Position numbers and translations under genes: made by a program. 26,781 bases of DNA from Phaeotremella fagi. Its lineage: Eukaryota > Basidiomycota > Tremellomycetes > Tremellales > Phaeotremellaceae. Below are positions 11,096 to 21,868 of the stretch, piece by piece. The notes beneath the pieces were generated by a model, which worked only from the letters and a program-made list of their open reading frames with translations, ran no database searches and was not told where the DNA came from. Location of the stretch: contig BCHU01000022.1 in NCBI GenBank assembly GCA_001599715.1, positions 1-26,781 on the forward strand. Direction: 5' to 3'. Within the stretch, counting starts at the first letter, position 1; the number at the start of each line of letters is the position of its first letter.

Positions 11096-12108
11096 CTATT
11101 CTTCAGCTGTTCCTATACCTGCTGCGAAGCCTCGGATTCGAGCTTTGATACATTGGTTGTAGTGCCACCGAAGATACCTAGCATCAGGTTTGTCTCGGTC
11201 TCTACCGCGAAAGCGTTGGGGTCGAAGAGCTTTGCCGTGCCAACCACGAGCGTCCTGTAATCGCAGAACGAAGAAGTGAAGATAATAAACGCCATCCTAG
11301 GACTAAGGATCAATGAAATGACCTCGATGTATGTAAAAGCACTGACCTGCAAGTAAAAAGACAACTCGAGACGGTCGAACGCGTGGTGAAGGTCGTCACG
11401 CAGAAGGAGGCCAGCTGATACAGAAAAAATCGGTGCAGGATATCTGATAGCTAAAATCTCTTGATACACCTAAATTCGAAATCACAGAAAGAAAATCAGC
11501 ATCCACGAGAAATCTGAATGGACATCTATCTCTCTATGGACCGGGGTCAAGGATCGTATGTTAGACTCACATCGGGGCGGCTTTGAGGTATTATGTGACA
11601 GGCAGTGCATTCTTCATATGGCGCGTCGGAGACCAAACAAGAAAAGTCTCGTGCAATCAACGCTATCCGGAAAGTCGTCTGTTGTATCGTCGATCGTTTG
11701 GAGTTGGAACGAGTTGATTGGCTTCCTTCGGGATTGGGCGGTATGCTCCTGCGAAAGTATTCTGGACCGCGGGCGAATGTAACGGTTGCATTTCCACCTA
11801 CAACATTTAGAATTTACGACAGCCTGAACTCATCTTCAAAATCACTGACCTTGAGGCAAGAACCAATATTCTCCCGATTGAGGTACTTCTCTGGGGTCAA
11901 CTGGTGTTCCAGCACGGTCTTTGATAACACCATCCATGTTGTTGGTCACCAATTGCAGAACAACATCAGTCACGTAAGCCCAAGTATTCACACCACTTCT
12001 TCGAATGAAATCAAGAGGGAAGGTTGCGATTAGTTGGTCATCATAAGAAAATATCGTAATGACATCGGGATCATCCCAACTGTACTGTGCAAGGGCGTAC
12101 GTGGTCAT
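11096..12108 (-). CDS. HNH-nuclease domain protein of the fungal HNH_2 type
   Basis: Four exons join in frame (810 nt, 269 aa): 12108-11850, 11797-11571, 11469-11347, 11296-11096, ending in TAG. Introns of 52, 101 and 50 bp have clean gt...ag ends (gtcagt, gtgagt, gtcagt). The pattern is that of the large fungal family with an HNH_2 domain (PF13391): FRIALIARDFSCLVSDAPYEEC, then CHIIPQSRPD (His154), then GLLLRDDLHHAFDRLELSFY (182-201, His190/191), then YYLHFFVL and the C-terminal block YLRWHYNQCIKARIRGF. The position where most relatives have Asn just before GLLL is Ala181 here, so catalysis is uncertain. The first 87 residues form a poorly conserved N-terminal domain. The family is expanded in basidiomycetes and its cellular role is not known to me. 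It appears intact, in contrast to its decayed neighbours. Confidence 0.9.
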
Positions 12109-12869
12109 TGTGAGGGTCGAAAGATGTAGAGGGTCGTGAGATCATTTCAAGAGGTAATAAGAAATGTTGCTTACAGCGAGGATGAGTATGCGGCATATGG
12201 ACAAACGCCGATTGTGGCGGAGAAATCCGATAAATATACTGCTGACAATCTATCTCGTATGTGGTACATCCGGCTTAAGAAGACCTCTGTTGCACGTTGT
12301 GAATGCATCTCTTGATGATTTCCATTATCGTTCACGTTGCCTATTGCATCAAAAATCTCCAAGGACTTTTAAGAGCAGATTGTTACCAAATAAAAGAAAA
12401 TTATAAGTAAATGATCAAAATTATAGTTAAAAAAAGTTGGTTGGACAAATGAAATGATGTGTCATTTTCAGAAATCATTGTTGCCTTATCAAAGGATTTT
12501 TGGGGTTAAGGTTTTTCTTGAATAACGTTTTCAGTCTTGAGAATCTTCGAAATGTTTTTCTGTGGCTTTGTAGCCCTTCAAAAGTTCTAGATAATGGTAT
12601 AAAAAGTATCCAGAAAAAGTCGAGCCACAAAACGGGGACACCTCTATAACCCTTATAATTCGGTGAGTTTTAAAGATAAGTCAAATCTGACTTTCATTTA
12701 TGCTTCAGCAGCTCAAATTGCATGTAGAACAAGTGTTTAATGTATGAAATACTGTTTAGGAAAAAAAACCCAGCCCCCGATCACCATGTAACCCACCATC
12801 GTAGTTACATAGCTAGACCTTAGAACGATATGCAACCCCTTAGGCCCCTAAGGTACTTTGGTAGAGGCT
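12109..12869. other. Upstream region of the HNH gene, no further gene seen
   Basis: About 760 bp that should include the promoter of the minus-strand HNH gene. Small ORFs at 12164-12406 (+) and 12171-12362 (-) overlap each other and show no motif. The segment 12380-12760 is AT-rich. Confidence 0.45.
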
Positions 12870-13064
12870 ATGGCATCTCTGGCACCAATTTTGACCCGTG
12901 GCGATGTCTTTAAGGTCGAAATATCAAGGCATCCTTACTCCAATTCCGTGAGTCACATGAATGTGTTCTCCGCTGACGGCTGGAGAGACATCGCAGACGA
13001 AGGCCCGGCTCAGGACATATACTATTTATCATCGACATTTTTTAAAGCCGCGGATACATACTAG
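12870..13064 (+). CDS. Small unrecognised ORF, 64 aa
   Basis: ATG at 12870 opens a 64-residue frame to TAG. The composition is protein-like (MASLAPILTRGDVFKVEIS, then a WRDIADEGPAQDIYYLSS segment) but there is no motif, signal peptide or membrane segment. It could be one exon of a larger gene or a fragment of a decayed one; no clear splice partner was found. Weak call. Confidence 0.25.
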   Translation: MASLAPILTRGDVFKVEISRHPYSNSVSHMNVFSADGWRDIADEGPAQDIYYLSSTFFKAADTY

Positions 13065-13106
13065 CGATTTTAGAATGTGCTACCAACTTCCAAATGAGAG
13101 GTAATC

Positions 13107-13122
13107 TTTTTTTTTTTTTTTT
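13107..13122. repeat. Poly-T tract (16 T)
   Basis: Sixteen consecutive T on the plus strand, i.e. a poly-A run on the minus strand. It lies beyond the 3' end of the minus-strand ORF 13276-13632, so it could be the genomic poly-A trace of a retrocopied transcript or simply a homopolymer. I saw no target-site duplication. Confidence 0.6.
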
Positions 13123-13275
13123 GCCAATCTACAGAAACAATACAATCAAGCAGTCTACAACGATTTGTAAAACCATGTTCCATTCCCTGTGCACTTGTCG
13201 TTCGCTAAGTTCTCATCGAAACATATACGCATGCAGCCGTGCACCGCAAAAAACGAACACAAGAGCACATCTGAA

Positions 13276-13632
13276 TCATCGATGGATATTTTCTGCCATG
13301 GATGTGATGGTTCCCAACGGAGAAGAAGTTGTCATGGAGTCCGTCGTTAGAGAGACCGTCTGTTGACTGACCACAATACTTATCGACCTCGGAGTTGCAA
13401 TTGAAAGAGACAGATAATAAGGGCTGTTATTACCGTAATACTGATAACCATTGCGAAACATATCTAATGTTACAGGTTTTGGTAGGTCGGTTCCAGATTG
13501 ACACGTGAAGGAGGCTGAAAGCGTTGAGCAGTTGTGAAAGGGATTGCCAGGATTGACCGGGCGTTGAGGGGAAACCTCCTCCACCCCATATCTGAATTGA
13601 CGACAATGAGAGTCGATTGCCGAAAAACGCAT
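13276..13632 (-). CDS. Possible Ser/Thr-rich protein, partial or decayed
   Basis: The minus-strand frame from ATG 13632 to the stop at 13276 encodes 118 aa. It is rich in Ser, Thr, Pro and Tyr, with two cysteines close together (NCST, FTCQSG) and the stretch NGYQYYGNNSPYYLSLSIAT, a composition seen in secreted or wall-associated fungal proteins. A second minus frame (13756-13430) and a third, Cys-containing frame downstream also read plausibly, so either the real exon structure is not this simple or the locus is broken. No signal peptide is visible at the listed start. Not recognised. Confidence 0.3.
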   Translation of the reverse strand: MRFSAIDSHCRQFRYGVEEVSPQRPVNPGNPFHNCSTLSASFTCQSGTDLPKPVTLDMFRNGYQYYGNNSPYYLSLSIATPRSISIVVSQQTVSLTTDSMTTSSPLGTITSMAENIHR

Positions 13633-13756
13633 TCAGTAATCTAGCCATTGTAAGATATTTATGTTTGATAAATTTGCCTTCTTGTGACTGATGCAAGAGG
13701 CCTAATTGCGGAAACCAATTTTGGAAAGGAAACACTTTCGCTGATCCTTCCCTCAC

Positions 13757-14396
13757 TGAAATTAACCGGTGAAAAGAGGTCTACAAATGAAGTGACGTTG
13801 TAAAGAGGGCGATATCCACCTTCACTGTCCCAGTAATATCCAACTTTATCAGTTTAGAATATCACAAATAGTAACAGACGATAAACGTCGTAAATCAAAG
13901 AGTCGTTGGTCTTTAGGGGATCAATTATGTTCCGATGAATGGATGTGAGTCGTGAAGCCAAGTACTGAGGCCTGAATAGTCTGTGCAGGTAGATAATTTC
14001 ATTGTTTATTTGTTTTACTGAGTATCCATTGACTCATCAGGTAGAAGAATAGCGCTGTTTGCGTTGGTATTGCACGATTATCCCTGAATTGACACAGGCT
14101 TATCTCTGATCAGAGCTGAAATTCGAAATTCGAGCTGTGAATTAATATCAGCTTCAGTAGACTCATCATCAGAACGGCAACGTGTTAGGAATGCATATCA
14201 GACTACTGAATTGTGATGTATCAACCAAAACTACGATATCCCCGTAAGCTCTAATTTAGAACTTCAACATAGAGAAACCTAGTTACTTTAGCAAAGTGGA
14301 GTCATAAGCGTCAGTGGTGTAGCATCGAGTAAATTTGGATCCGTGGGCCAAGCTCGCCAAATGGTTGAGAATAAAAAGATGAGTGTCCCTGAAAAT
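13757..14396. other. Stretch without a gene
   Basis: About 640 bp with no ORF above background on either strand and no recognised repeat or RNA gene. Confidence 0.5.
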
Positions 14397-15709
14397 TTAG
14401 TGCTTCAGAGCCAGAAGGGAAACGCAAGCTGACCACACTACCTGGACTCTGCGTGATACCATTTCCACTGAAATTATATAAATGTTGAGGTGTGCGTCGT
14501 CTTCGCGAAAAGATGAAAATGTGGCTGCCAAGATTGTTGCTAGCACTCCATCGTATTGAGTGTTTGCAATCATTTCATCACCTTCAATCAATGAGAGAGA
14601 TTTAGAAGTGCGTAAGTTTCAGCATCACTGATTATCAAGGCCATCACGTCATTCGCCAGGAACGGAGTGATTTGAAAAGGTTGAAAGTAGTCAATTACCG
14701 CCGATTTGGCCATTTTGGCACTCCATCAGCCTCGAAATGCTGAAAGTTAAGATCAATAGTACCTCGCGCTGGGTACCTCGAGGTGAATAAACTTGGCAGC
14801 TACCGTGCCGTTTCGAAGTAGAGCTTGCAGAAAAGTAGTATATCAAATACCGATACGTATTTGTCACATCCATCTTTGCATCTTAAAGTTCGCACTGATG
14901 GAGAAGGCGTTATTCGTATTGATTTGAGTGCTGTTGAACTGATGGTTTTTACAGAATGACATCTTACCAGAGTCACATTGACATCGGCGAAAGTTGAGTT
15001 GATGACAGCTCCGGTAATATTGGATAAAAAGCCTTCGAGACGTGTTTATACCCGAGCACACGTTGCTGATGACTCTGAAGAAATGCTCTCCAAGCAAACA
15101 AGAAGGGTAGATGACTCACAAGCAAAGCAAGGACCTGCGGGAAGTGTACGAGTATAGTTATAAAATGCTAATACTCCAGGCGTCATTCGTGGGCGCAATT
15201 TCGACTCCCGACCCATTGACATCATACTGTTCCATGCCGAGGAAGAAAACGAGCTGTCCGAAGTTCGGTAGAAGGGTAATGGCAAAAGTAAATCGACAGG
15301 ACAAACTCCCAGCTTGAAGTGTCTTCCCTGTCTTGTTATCCAACAACCAATATCGAACAGTCTCCGGGGGTCATGTCCTTCATTAGAAGCTCTTTTAAAG
15401 GCAGGACTTTAATAGAGTAGCAAGAACAGTTTGCCTTGCGGATAGCGATAACTGCCTTCCAACAGTGTGTTTTGTAGGGGTTGTGCTGGAAAGTTTCCTA
15501 AGCCACACAGCGGTGCAATCAACCTTCCTTGAATATTTCGAGGGCATGAAAGCCAAAAAACTGCATAGCAGAACGGATGAATCAAAATCTAAGGTATGAT
15601 GAAGACGAGGAAAAATCGCCCACCCAAACGAGACCCGGACAACAAGGGCAAGGCTGTATCTGCCATTCCAGAGGTGAAACTCAGTAGTAGGCATTGAAGT
15701 TACGTGCAA
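14397..15709 (-). pseudogene. Decayed gene fragments, possibly a glycosylated membrane or secreted protein
   Basis: Several minus-strand pieces in different frames read like parts of one protein in 5' to 3' order: about 15346-15158 (LSCRFTFAITLLPNFGQLVF, hydrophobic), about 15033-14969 (FLSNITGAVINSTFADVNVT, three N-glycosylation sequons), about 14830-14773 (LLRNGTVAAKFIHLEVPS, another sequon), about 14705-14608 (DYFQPFQITPFLANDVMALI) and 14591-14470 (starting IEGDEMIANTQYDGVLATIL). Stops and frame changes separate them, and only some could be introns. The sequons and hydrophobic segments suggest a secretory-pathway protein, which is inference. I do not recognise the family. The first part (15709-15395) is an open frame with no clear homology. 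Confidence 0.35.
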
Positions 15710-16539
15710 ATATGGTTTAGGTCTGAGCCTTAGCAGAAAACGTTGATGATGCTAACAATACATGAGAGCATCAAAGCAGAAATGTCTTTAACCCAAAGAA
15801 GCGTGAGAAAGAGAGGGATTGTTAATCACGTGATTCTGTTTGGGTGTCATTGCAATAACAATTTTTTGTTGTCATCATAATTCCTCGTTTGCCCCTCTGT
15901 GTCGTATTTACTAGCTTATTCCGTATAGCATTTGGCACAATCATGTTGTGTCAAAGCTCTGTGGAAAGAGGAAAATATTCCAAAGTCTAACGCAATTGGA
16001 GAGGTGGAAAATGTGAGATTGACTTTTTTGACGAGCTGACCGTTCCCGGTCTCATGAATATTACGCTAACGCCTCTCTATTTGAACAGTTTTAACTTGTA
16101 TCATGAATTTCCTACTTATGCCTAAATATACCATAATTGCTCAGTCCTTACCGTAAAAAATTCAATCGATAGCTAAGGCGCTGCCCCATTGCTGATAGAT
16201 ACAAGAAGGCTTTGATCCAGGCTGAAGGATTCTGATGTGCAGCACAATCAACCACAAAGCAAAGTATCACCAATGCATGCTTCTACAGGTACCTGTACGC
16301 CCTACCACTACTTCAATGTCGATGTCAATCTCAAATTTGTTCATCGGCTTCCTTATCTCAATCAACTTCTGTTGCGGAGACGAAAGGTGCGCGATTTTGC
16401 ATTGGTAATTGAAGACTAATAACGGATTGAAAATTATGATGTGATCGAAAAGGAACACTTGAAAATAGTTTTGAGATGAAAAGATAGTTTGAGACGAAAA
16501 AGTAGTCGAAAGTTCGGTCACTATAATCAAACTCTAGCC
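15710..16539. other. Stretch without a gene
   Basis: No convincing coding sequence; the two overlapping ORFs at 16237-16530 are antisense to each other and lack motifs. Near 16465-16502 an imperfect tandem pair of about 19 bp occurs (atagttttgagatgaaaag, then atagtttgagacgaaaaag), next to the start of the retrotransposon relic. Confidence 0.45.
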
Positions 16540-17740
16540 CTTTCGTCGGTTGCCGCCCTTTTGCCAGGTCCCCTAGATTCCCTGGTGAAGTCTCTAGGAG
16601 TCTAGCCAGCTTTGATTGCTTGGCATTGTGCCCAGGCTGTCAGGATGCGAATCCGTGGATTCTCGCATTGCACGCGGCGGTGAGCGCACTAAGGCTCTGC
16701 AAGGCGAATGATTGGTATTTAATCACCATGGTGCAGTGGAAGCGAAATATAACCGGTCCGTCTATGGCTTGGCTGGATAAAGCGGAGACATTCTTTACAG
16801 TCCAAGAAACTACGGCGAAAGTGTTGGAGGCTCACAAGGCTCAACCCCAAGCGAGATCACCGTGTGGAAAAATGTCGATTGAATCTTTTTATCAAAGCAG
16901 TCGGGGTGGCAAGTCGAAATCCCATAGGTTAGCCATGGATCTGAAACCCGAGGTTCGTTTTGCCTGACGAAACACCACTCCATGAAGCCCTGGCCGAAGC
17001 CCTTCGATCGTTTAAACTAGATACAGCTCCAGGGATCTCTAGGCGGACCCACCACCCGCTCAGCATTGCTATGGGTTCGAAATCAGCAGGAAATGCTGAA
17101 CAGCTTGACAGGGCACAAAGCTGTTGGGAAAGAGCCAGGGCAATCGATGTTGTGTGGCTTTAGGCTGGTAGCGCTCTCAATGCCAAAAGGAGGTCTTAAA
17201 CCCATTGCTATTGGAAAACCGATCTACAGGCTCGCTATTAAAGCAATTCTGAGGCATTTCTGACTACCTGACTTCGTCCTGCCTTTCCAGTTCAGTGTAG
17301 GAACAAGTGGAGGAGTTGAACCGATCATCAGAGCAGTAAATGGAGCGCTTGAAGACTCCGTAGGTTCATCCTTCACACATCTCACTTCGAAAACAGCCAC
17401 GCTTCGAAATCAAGTTAGCCTGCCACACCAACATGCTCTTCAGGTGCTCAGATCATGTCTTCCGCAAAACCTGTCCACCTAGTGCGTTCCTTACGTCCTC
17501 ATGACCTGCTATACGTCTGGAACCGCTGGGATTAAGCACTGTCACCGGGATTCGCTTAAACGACCCACAGACGATCCTTAGCCGATGTCGAAGCCCTAAT
17601 TCTACAGCCCATCAAATTGGGTGGGCTACGACTTCTCCCTCATTGACTCTGCACTCTTCACGCTTATACAGCCTCTAAAGAAGTTTCAGACACCCGCCTG
17701 GTATCTCTCCTTGCACTCATGGCGTTTCAATCGCCATTGA
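16540..17740 (+). mobile_element. Degenerate LINE-type (non-LTR) reverse transcriptase relic
   Basis: Pieces of one reverse transcriptase ORF appear in order across shifting frames. An N-terminal part to 16967 contains a Cys-pair segment (CPGCQ). LPDETPLHEALAEAL and SFKLDTAPGIS follow near 16960-17040. Then comes the block RLVALSMPKGGLKPIAIGKP-IYRLAIKAILRHF (17159-17260), which is the RT finger region. After a TGA stop at 17261-17263 comes LPDFVLPFQF and GTSGGVEPIIRAVNGALE. The sequence then jumps to the post-RT region (LQVLRSCLPQNL, LVRSLRPHDLLYVWNRWD, then ILQPIKLGGLRLLPH near 17600-17640). The YxDD catalytic block expected between GALE and the post-RT part is absent, so an internal deletion of a few hundred residues is likely. 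At least three frameshifts and two stops make it dead. No poly-A tail or target-site duplication was identified. Confidence 0.88.
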
Positions 17741-19221
17741 TTCATCACAACCCATTTCGCAGGAATAATAGTGGTGCCAGAAGAACTTCCTGAAGACCAG
17801 AGACACCCTTACGCCTTCAATGTTAGTCTAGAAAAGTATTAGAGTTGCTCTAGATGGGAACGTTTGCTGAGCCAGCTCAAAAGTCACCCTAAGTCGAAAG
17901 CGTAGTTGAAGACAGTAATACCTGTGCTGTAGATGAGAATGATGTTGGAGGTTCTGATGAATAATCCATCTGTTGAATAATTCACTAAATTAGGTAACAT
18001 GGGATATCTAGCTGTAGAACCGAAGAACTTCTCGCACTTTTTGATGATGCTGACCATCCCCAGAGCACGATAAACTTGTTTATAATGACGCTGCACCACC
18101 TTTCAACTTAATGTATATCAGAAGTCCTGGAAACCTCACATATACCTGGATAACTCTAGTATTCAATGACTTCCACCCTCAAGCCACGTGACTTCCATTT
18201 CGCCACCAGCCTTCTCTCCAGGAGGTCTTATGAAGCAGGAAACATTTCCGGTGTTCCACCAGAAGTGCGACGAGTATTTAAGAAAATACAAACGCGAGAT
18301 TGTCGAGAACTCGTAGAGTTGATTGTCAGGGATTCCAAGCATTCCGTAGAAGGGTAATGGTACAATAAGTAGAGTTTAATTATAAAAATGCCGACAAAAA
18401 ACAGTCAAGTTGGAGGAAGAATCAGATATCTAAATATGACTAAAAGTGTGATTATCAACGGAGATGATGCGCCTAATAAGCTTATGTAACATATCTCTTG
18501 CATAATGCTCTGCTCCGAGTTGCTTTACACTCCCCAGTCTTGAAAAAAGAATTGTTAAGATGAATCTATATACTTTATTCTAGAAGAAATATCACTCATC
18601 GTAACCGATATTTATCCCGACTTCGAACGATAATCTACCGGCAAATGTATAGTAGAAATCTTACTGGTCAGTCTTTTGGCAATTGAAAGCTAAAATCCTG
18701 CTGATACTACACAACAGTAATTCTATCCTTGGCATGTCTGATGCTTTTCACTTTTATTCGGCTACGAAATGTATACCGTCGCAACGCTTTACTTACAAAT
18801 CTGAGCTGTGCTGACTGACTCTCGTCTTTAGCACACTCCTTGCTTAGGACAATCTAATAGTACATCCAGGCTGGTTGGTGGTGTACGAGGATTTATGGTT
18901 TTGAATAATATCTGGTACCGCAACAGGACATTCTGTGAATAGTCTGACATTGCATCATGATCTCGCATAGTTGACATGAACATTAGACTACTTTGGTACC
19001 AATGGGACATCAGTACCAATCGAGAATGAGATAATCAGCGGAGACTTGCATCTGAAGGTTTTAGATCCGACCGTTGATTTTTAAGATCGGTAATTGACAG
19101 AGGCTTCATGCCTCAAGGGAACTTCTCGTGAGGCAGGTAGATGTAACTCACTTTCGAGAGCGGAATATAACTCTCATTATTCTTCAATGATGGCTGCGAC
19201 ACTGGGAGTTGGTCGTATCTC
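17741..19221. other. Stretch without a convincing gene
   Basis: Between the RT relic and the GT61 relic I see only short frames. ORF 18166-18357 (+, 63 aa) starts MTSTLKPRDFHFATSLL and reads like protein but has no motif or partner exon. ORF 17884-18099 (-, 71 aa) is similar. ORF 18828-19019 (-) is probably chance. No RNA gene or repeat was recognised. Confidence 0.4.
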
Positions 19222-20356
19222 AACTGGTACTACCACTTTGCAGCCGAAGTGCTCTAAGGCGCTTTTATATCTCTGTCCACCGTTCCACCTCTTTCCAAAA
19301 ACTCCAGATTGGATCTCTTACCATCCTCGGTCCTAGAGCGATTAAACCATTCCTTGGGAACGTAATTGGCGTGATGGATATGGAATGAACGAAATGGTCT
19401 TGAAAGGAACATTTGGAGCTCGTGAGTGGCGGAGCTTGAAGAGCTTGGGTATTCACATAATCTTCAGAAATACTAGAACCGGATCAGTGGGAGAAAATGA
19501 GCAGTATGGAGGACAACCTTGACGGTTGGAATTATTTTGAAAGAGGAGAGAGCAGTAACATGAGTTGTCAGACGATCTTATCATTGTTTCGGGACACAGT
19601 GGTGATTGTGGATCGATACGCTAGTCACCGACACAATGCATTAGCGAACCGGTGGAACGAGATGGCACTTCCTGTCTTTGCGATTCCTCATCCTTCAGAT
19701 GTGCTATCTCATGCACGACACGCTTTGCTTCATTTAACCCATCGCTCAGGGGCATTCAGCCTTAATGGTACTCCAAATTGCCATCCAAAACTCGTCTACA
19801 TCGACCGCCAAGCTAGCTCAAGACATCTGACCGAAGATGCATACAAAGGAATTCTGAGTGTGCTGACCGAACTACGTAAAAGCTATGACGTACAGGTTGT
19901 TCACGCTAAGTTGGAAGGTATTCCAAGGGAAGAACAGCTTCCGCTGTCGATGGAGCCAACGTACGTTTGACACGAATAATATACCGAACGTTCATCAGGT
20001 TGTCATAGGTATTCATGGGAACGGTTTAACACATATGTTATGGATGCCACCTGGAGGAATAGTGATAGAGGTCAGCTGATAGTCTTCCGTAAAGACTGCT
20101 AGATCCTGACATATTGGAGATTGTTCCTCCACACTCGTTCTTGCGCGATTATCAGATTGTTGCTGAAGCCTTGGACCGGAGACATCTGGCTGTTGTAAGT
20201 TTCCACACTTTCGATATGTTGATTACAACATCGCGATAGTGGTACAATAAAGAGTACACGAGGAGAGAGTGGGAACTTCAACCAGGCGAGTTGAATCCTG
20301 ATTACCTTCACAATGGAACAGCAATTCCTGCAAGTTGTTACCCTTTATTCTTGTAA
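19222..20356 (+). pseudogene. GT61-family glycosyltransferase (DUF563), damaged in its 5' half
   Basis: GT61 enzymes transfer sugars such as xylose, usually in the Golgi. Family blocks appear in order: NWYYHFAAEVL (19222), HLFPKTPDW (about 19283), DGYGMNEMVLKGTFGA, DQWEKM, VDRYASHRHN (about 19612), NRWNEMALPVFAIP, LVYIDRQASSRHL, VVIGIHGNGLTHMLWMPPGG (19999), FLRDYQIVAEALD (about 20141) and AVWYNKEYTRREW. Clean short introns fit at 19422-19467 (gtgagt...cag, 46 bp), 19555-19599 (45 bp) and 20195-20239 (gtaagt...tag, 45 bp). Introns near 19961-19998 and 20071-20102 are likely, but their phases do not fit exactly. The 5' half has TAA at 19255, a frameshift just after it, TAG at 19334 and TAA at 19343, and no GT-AG intron removes them. 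I call it a pseudogene, though the 3' two thirds is well preserved and the loss may be recent. The N-terminal membrane anchor was not found. Confidence 0.82.
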
Positions 20357-21219
20357 GGAGAACTGACTGACAATTGTCTCAAGCTGGATTCCCGTTATAT
20401 TCTGGGCGTGCTCAATCGGGTATTGAATCAACTTTGAGAAACTTGCTGTAAATCGAACAGGGGCACGAACCATGTTCATTTCGTCTCGTGCTATTTTCCC
20501 ACGATACTTCGATGAATGTAGCAGTGTGTTTTTGTCGTTGGGCCTCGCATATAACGAGTCATTCCTTTCAAGTCGTCTTCTACTAAATGGATCTCCGACG
20601 AATGGGTCGCATCGATTAGAGTCTCTTACGTAGCCAGTTCTAGTTCTCCTCTGATTCACGTACTCTCATATTGTTTAGGGCGAGCGATTTGGTCACTGGA
20701 GGAGGGACAGTAATTGCTAGTAAATATAACACAGCTTCTCGATATCACAGTAAAGGGCACGGTTTGTTTCGTTGAAGGATCATGAGATTAGGGGGCTGCA
20801 TATCGATATACCGACCAGCTATGGAACGACTGGGGCGAGAAGGGAATTAGAGCTCAAATTTTGGAACTCAATCCCTGATTAGACAGGGGAATAGTTGATG
20901 GAGAAGCTGGGAGCACACTCCAGAAGCTTGAGTCGCTTCGACTACAGTCCAAGTCCCCTGTTCCATCAGGCTACCTAGGAAGAATACCAGCGGCCTAAAA
21001 GGGAGTCTAGAGGGTTTGGAACGAAAGTCATCGGTAGCTGCAGTGTCTTGATACTGGAGAGCAAGCTGGGACGGTGATTGATTACTCCTCTTGTAGGAAT
21101 CTGGTGCGCTTGTCACACCGTGGACGCCCTCCCATTTCTACAGAAAATCTACGGTTTGGCATCCTGACAGCCTGAGCACAGTGTCAAGCGGTTAATGTTG
21201 GATTCGGTGGATCACACAA
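20357..21219. other. Stretch with scattered coding-like fragments
   Basis: A plus-strand frame at about 20855-20990 reads RAQILELNPRLDRGIVDGEA and continues with protein-like text before stops. Another near 20680-20730 reads ASDLVTGGGTVIASKYN. The overlapping minus ORF 20868-21116 and the minus ORF 20345-20659 have no motif. These could be relics of one or more decayed genes; I cannot name them. Confidence 0.3.
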
Positions 21220-21426
21220 TTGATTGAAACGCGAAGCTGGTTTAGCTCTACCGTGGCATTCTCGTTGATCAGGCGAAGGCGTGAAGAAATGAACGTAGTA
21301 GATATCACCCTTGAATTAAGAATCTTTGTTAATGCCATACGAAAATCATTTGTTGAAAAAGCTTACATATCTTGGCATAAAGCGACAACCGAAGAGCATC
21401 ATACGATTTGCGTAATATCGAGTTGA
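21220..21426 (+). CDS. Unrecognised ORF fragment, 68 codons
   Basis: The open frame contains RRRREEMNVVDITLELRIF and then FVNAIRKSFVEKAYISWHKA, a charged helical pattern that looks like real coding sequence rather than noise. It begins with a non-ATG codon (TTG), so it is more likely an exon or a broken remnant. Plus-strand text just upstream in another frame (about 21120-21215) also looks coding, suggesting a frameshifted relic. No family recognised. Confidence 0.25.
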   Translation: MIETRSWFSSTVAFSLIRRRREEMNVVDITLELRIFVNAIRKSFVEKAYISWHKATTEEHHTICVISS

Positions 21427-21868
21427 GCAGTAAGGGCGTCAATACCGTAAGAGTCGCTTTGCATCCCAAGCAGTTCTGCATATACCTGTCCAATTAGTAG
21501 TTAATGCTACACAATCGACTAACGTCCGGTCGACTTGTGGGCACAATATGCGCAGCTTAAAAATCAGCCGGAAAATATCCCGACACTAGACAGGTATTGT
21601 CTCTCGCAATCAGAAGCTCGCGGAAGTTGTTCTTGATATCAGCCACCGCAAGTAGCGCTTCTCACCTGATCCGGACAACTACGGGACGCCTGAGACGAGG
21701 CCGATCTTGTGCTCTCTTCTATTTCCGATGGAGCCGTAACAGAACTGAAGTATTGAGGTCCTCGAGTAAATCGTTCTTCAGATGCTTTGCCTACGATCCT
21801 CCTCAGCACTTCTCGAGCTCAACATAACAAAATAGACCAGACTGTGGCTCGTTTTCCAGTTCGATGAT

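Noticed and set aside
11605..12033. 142-codon plus-strand ORF
   Set aside because: It lies antisense to exons 1 and 2 of the HNH gene, whose conserved motifs and splice sites explain the open frame.
13430..13756. 108-codon minus-strand ORF
   Set aside because: It overlaps the Ser/Thr-rich frame in another phase and the two cannot both be coding; its composition is no better and it shows no motif.
20345..20659. 104-codon minus-strand ORF next to the GT61 relic
   Set aside because: Arg- and Asn-rich text without a domain or splice partner; likely chance.
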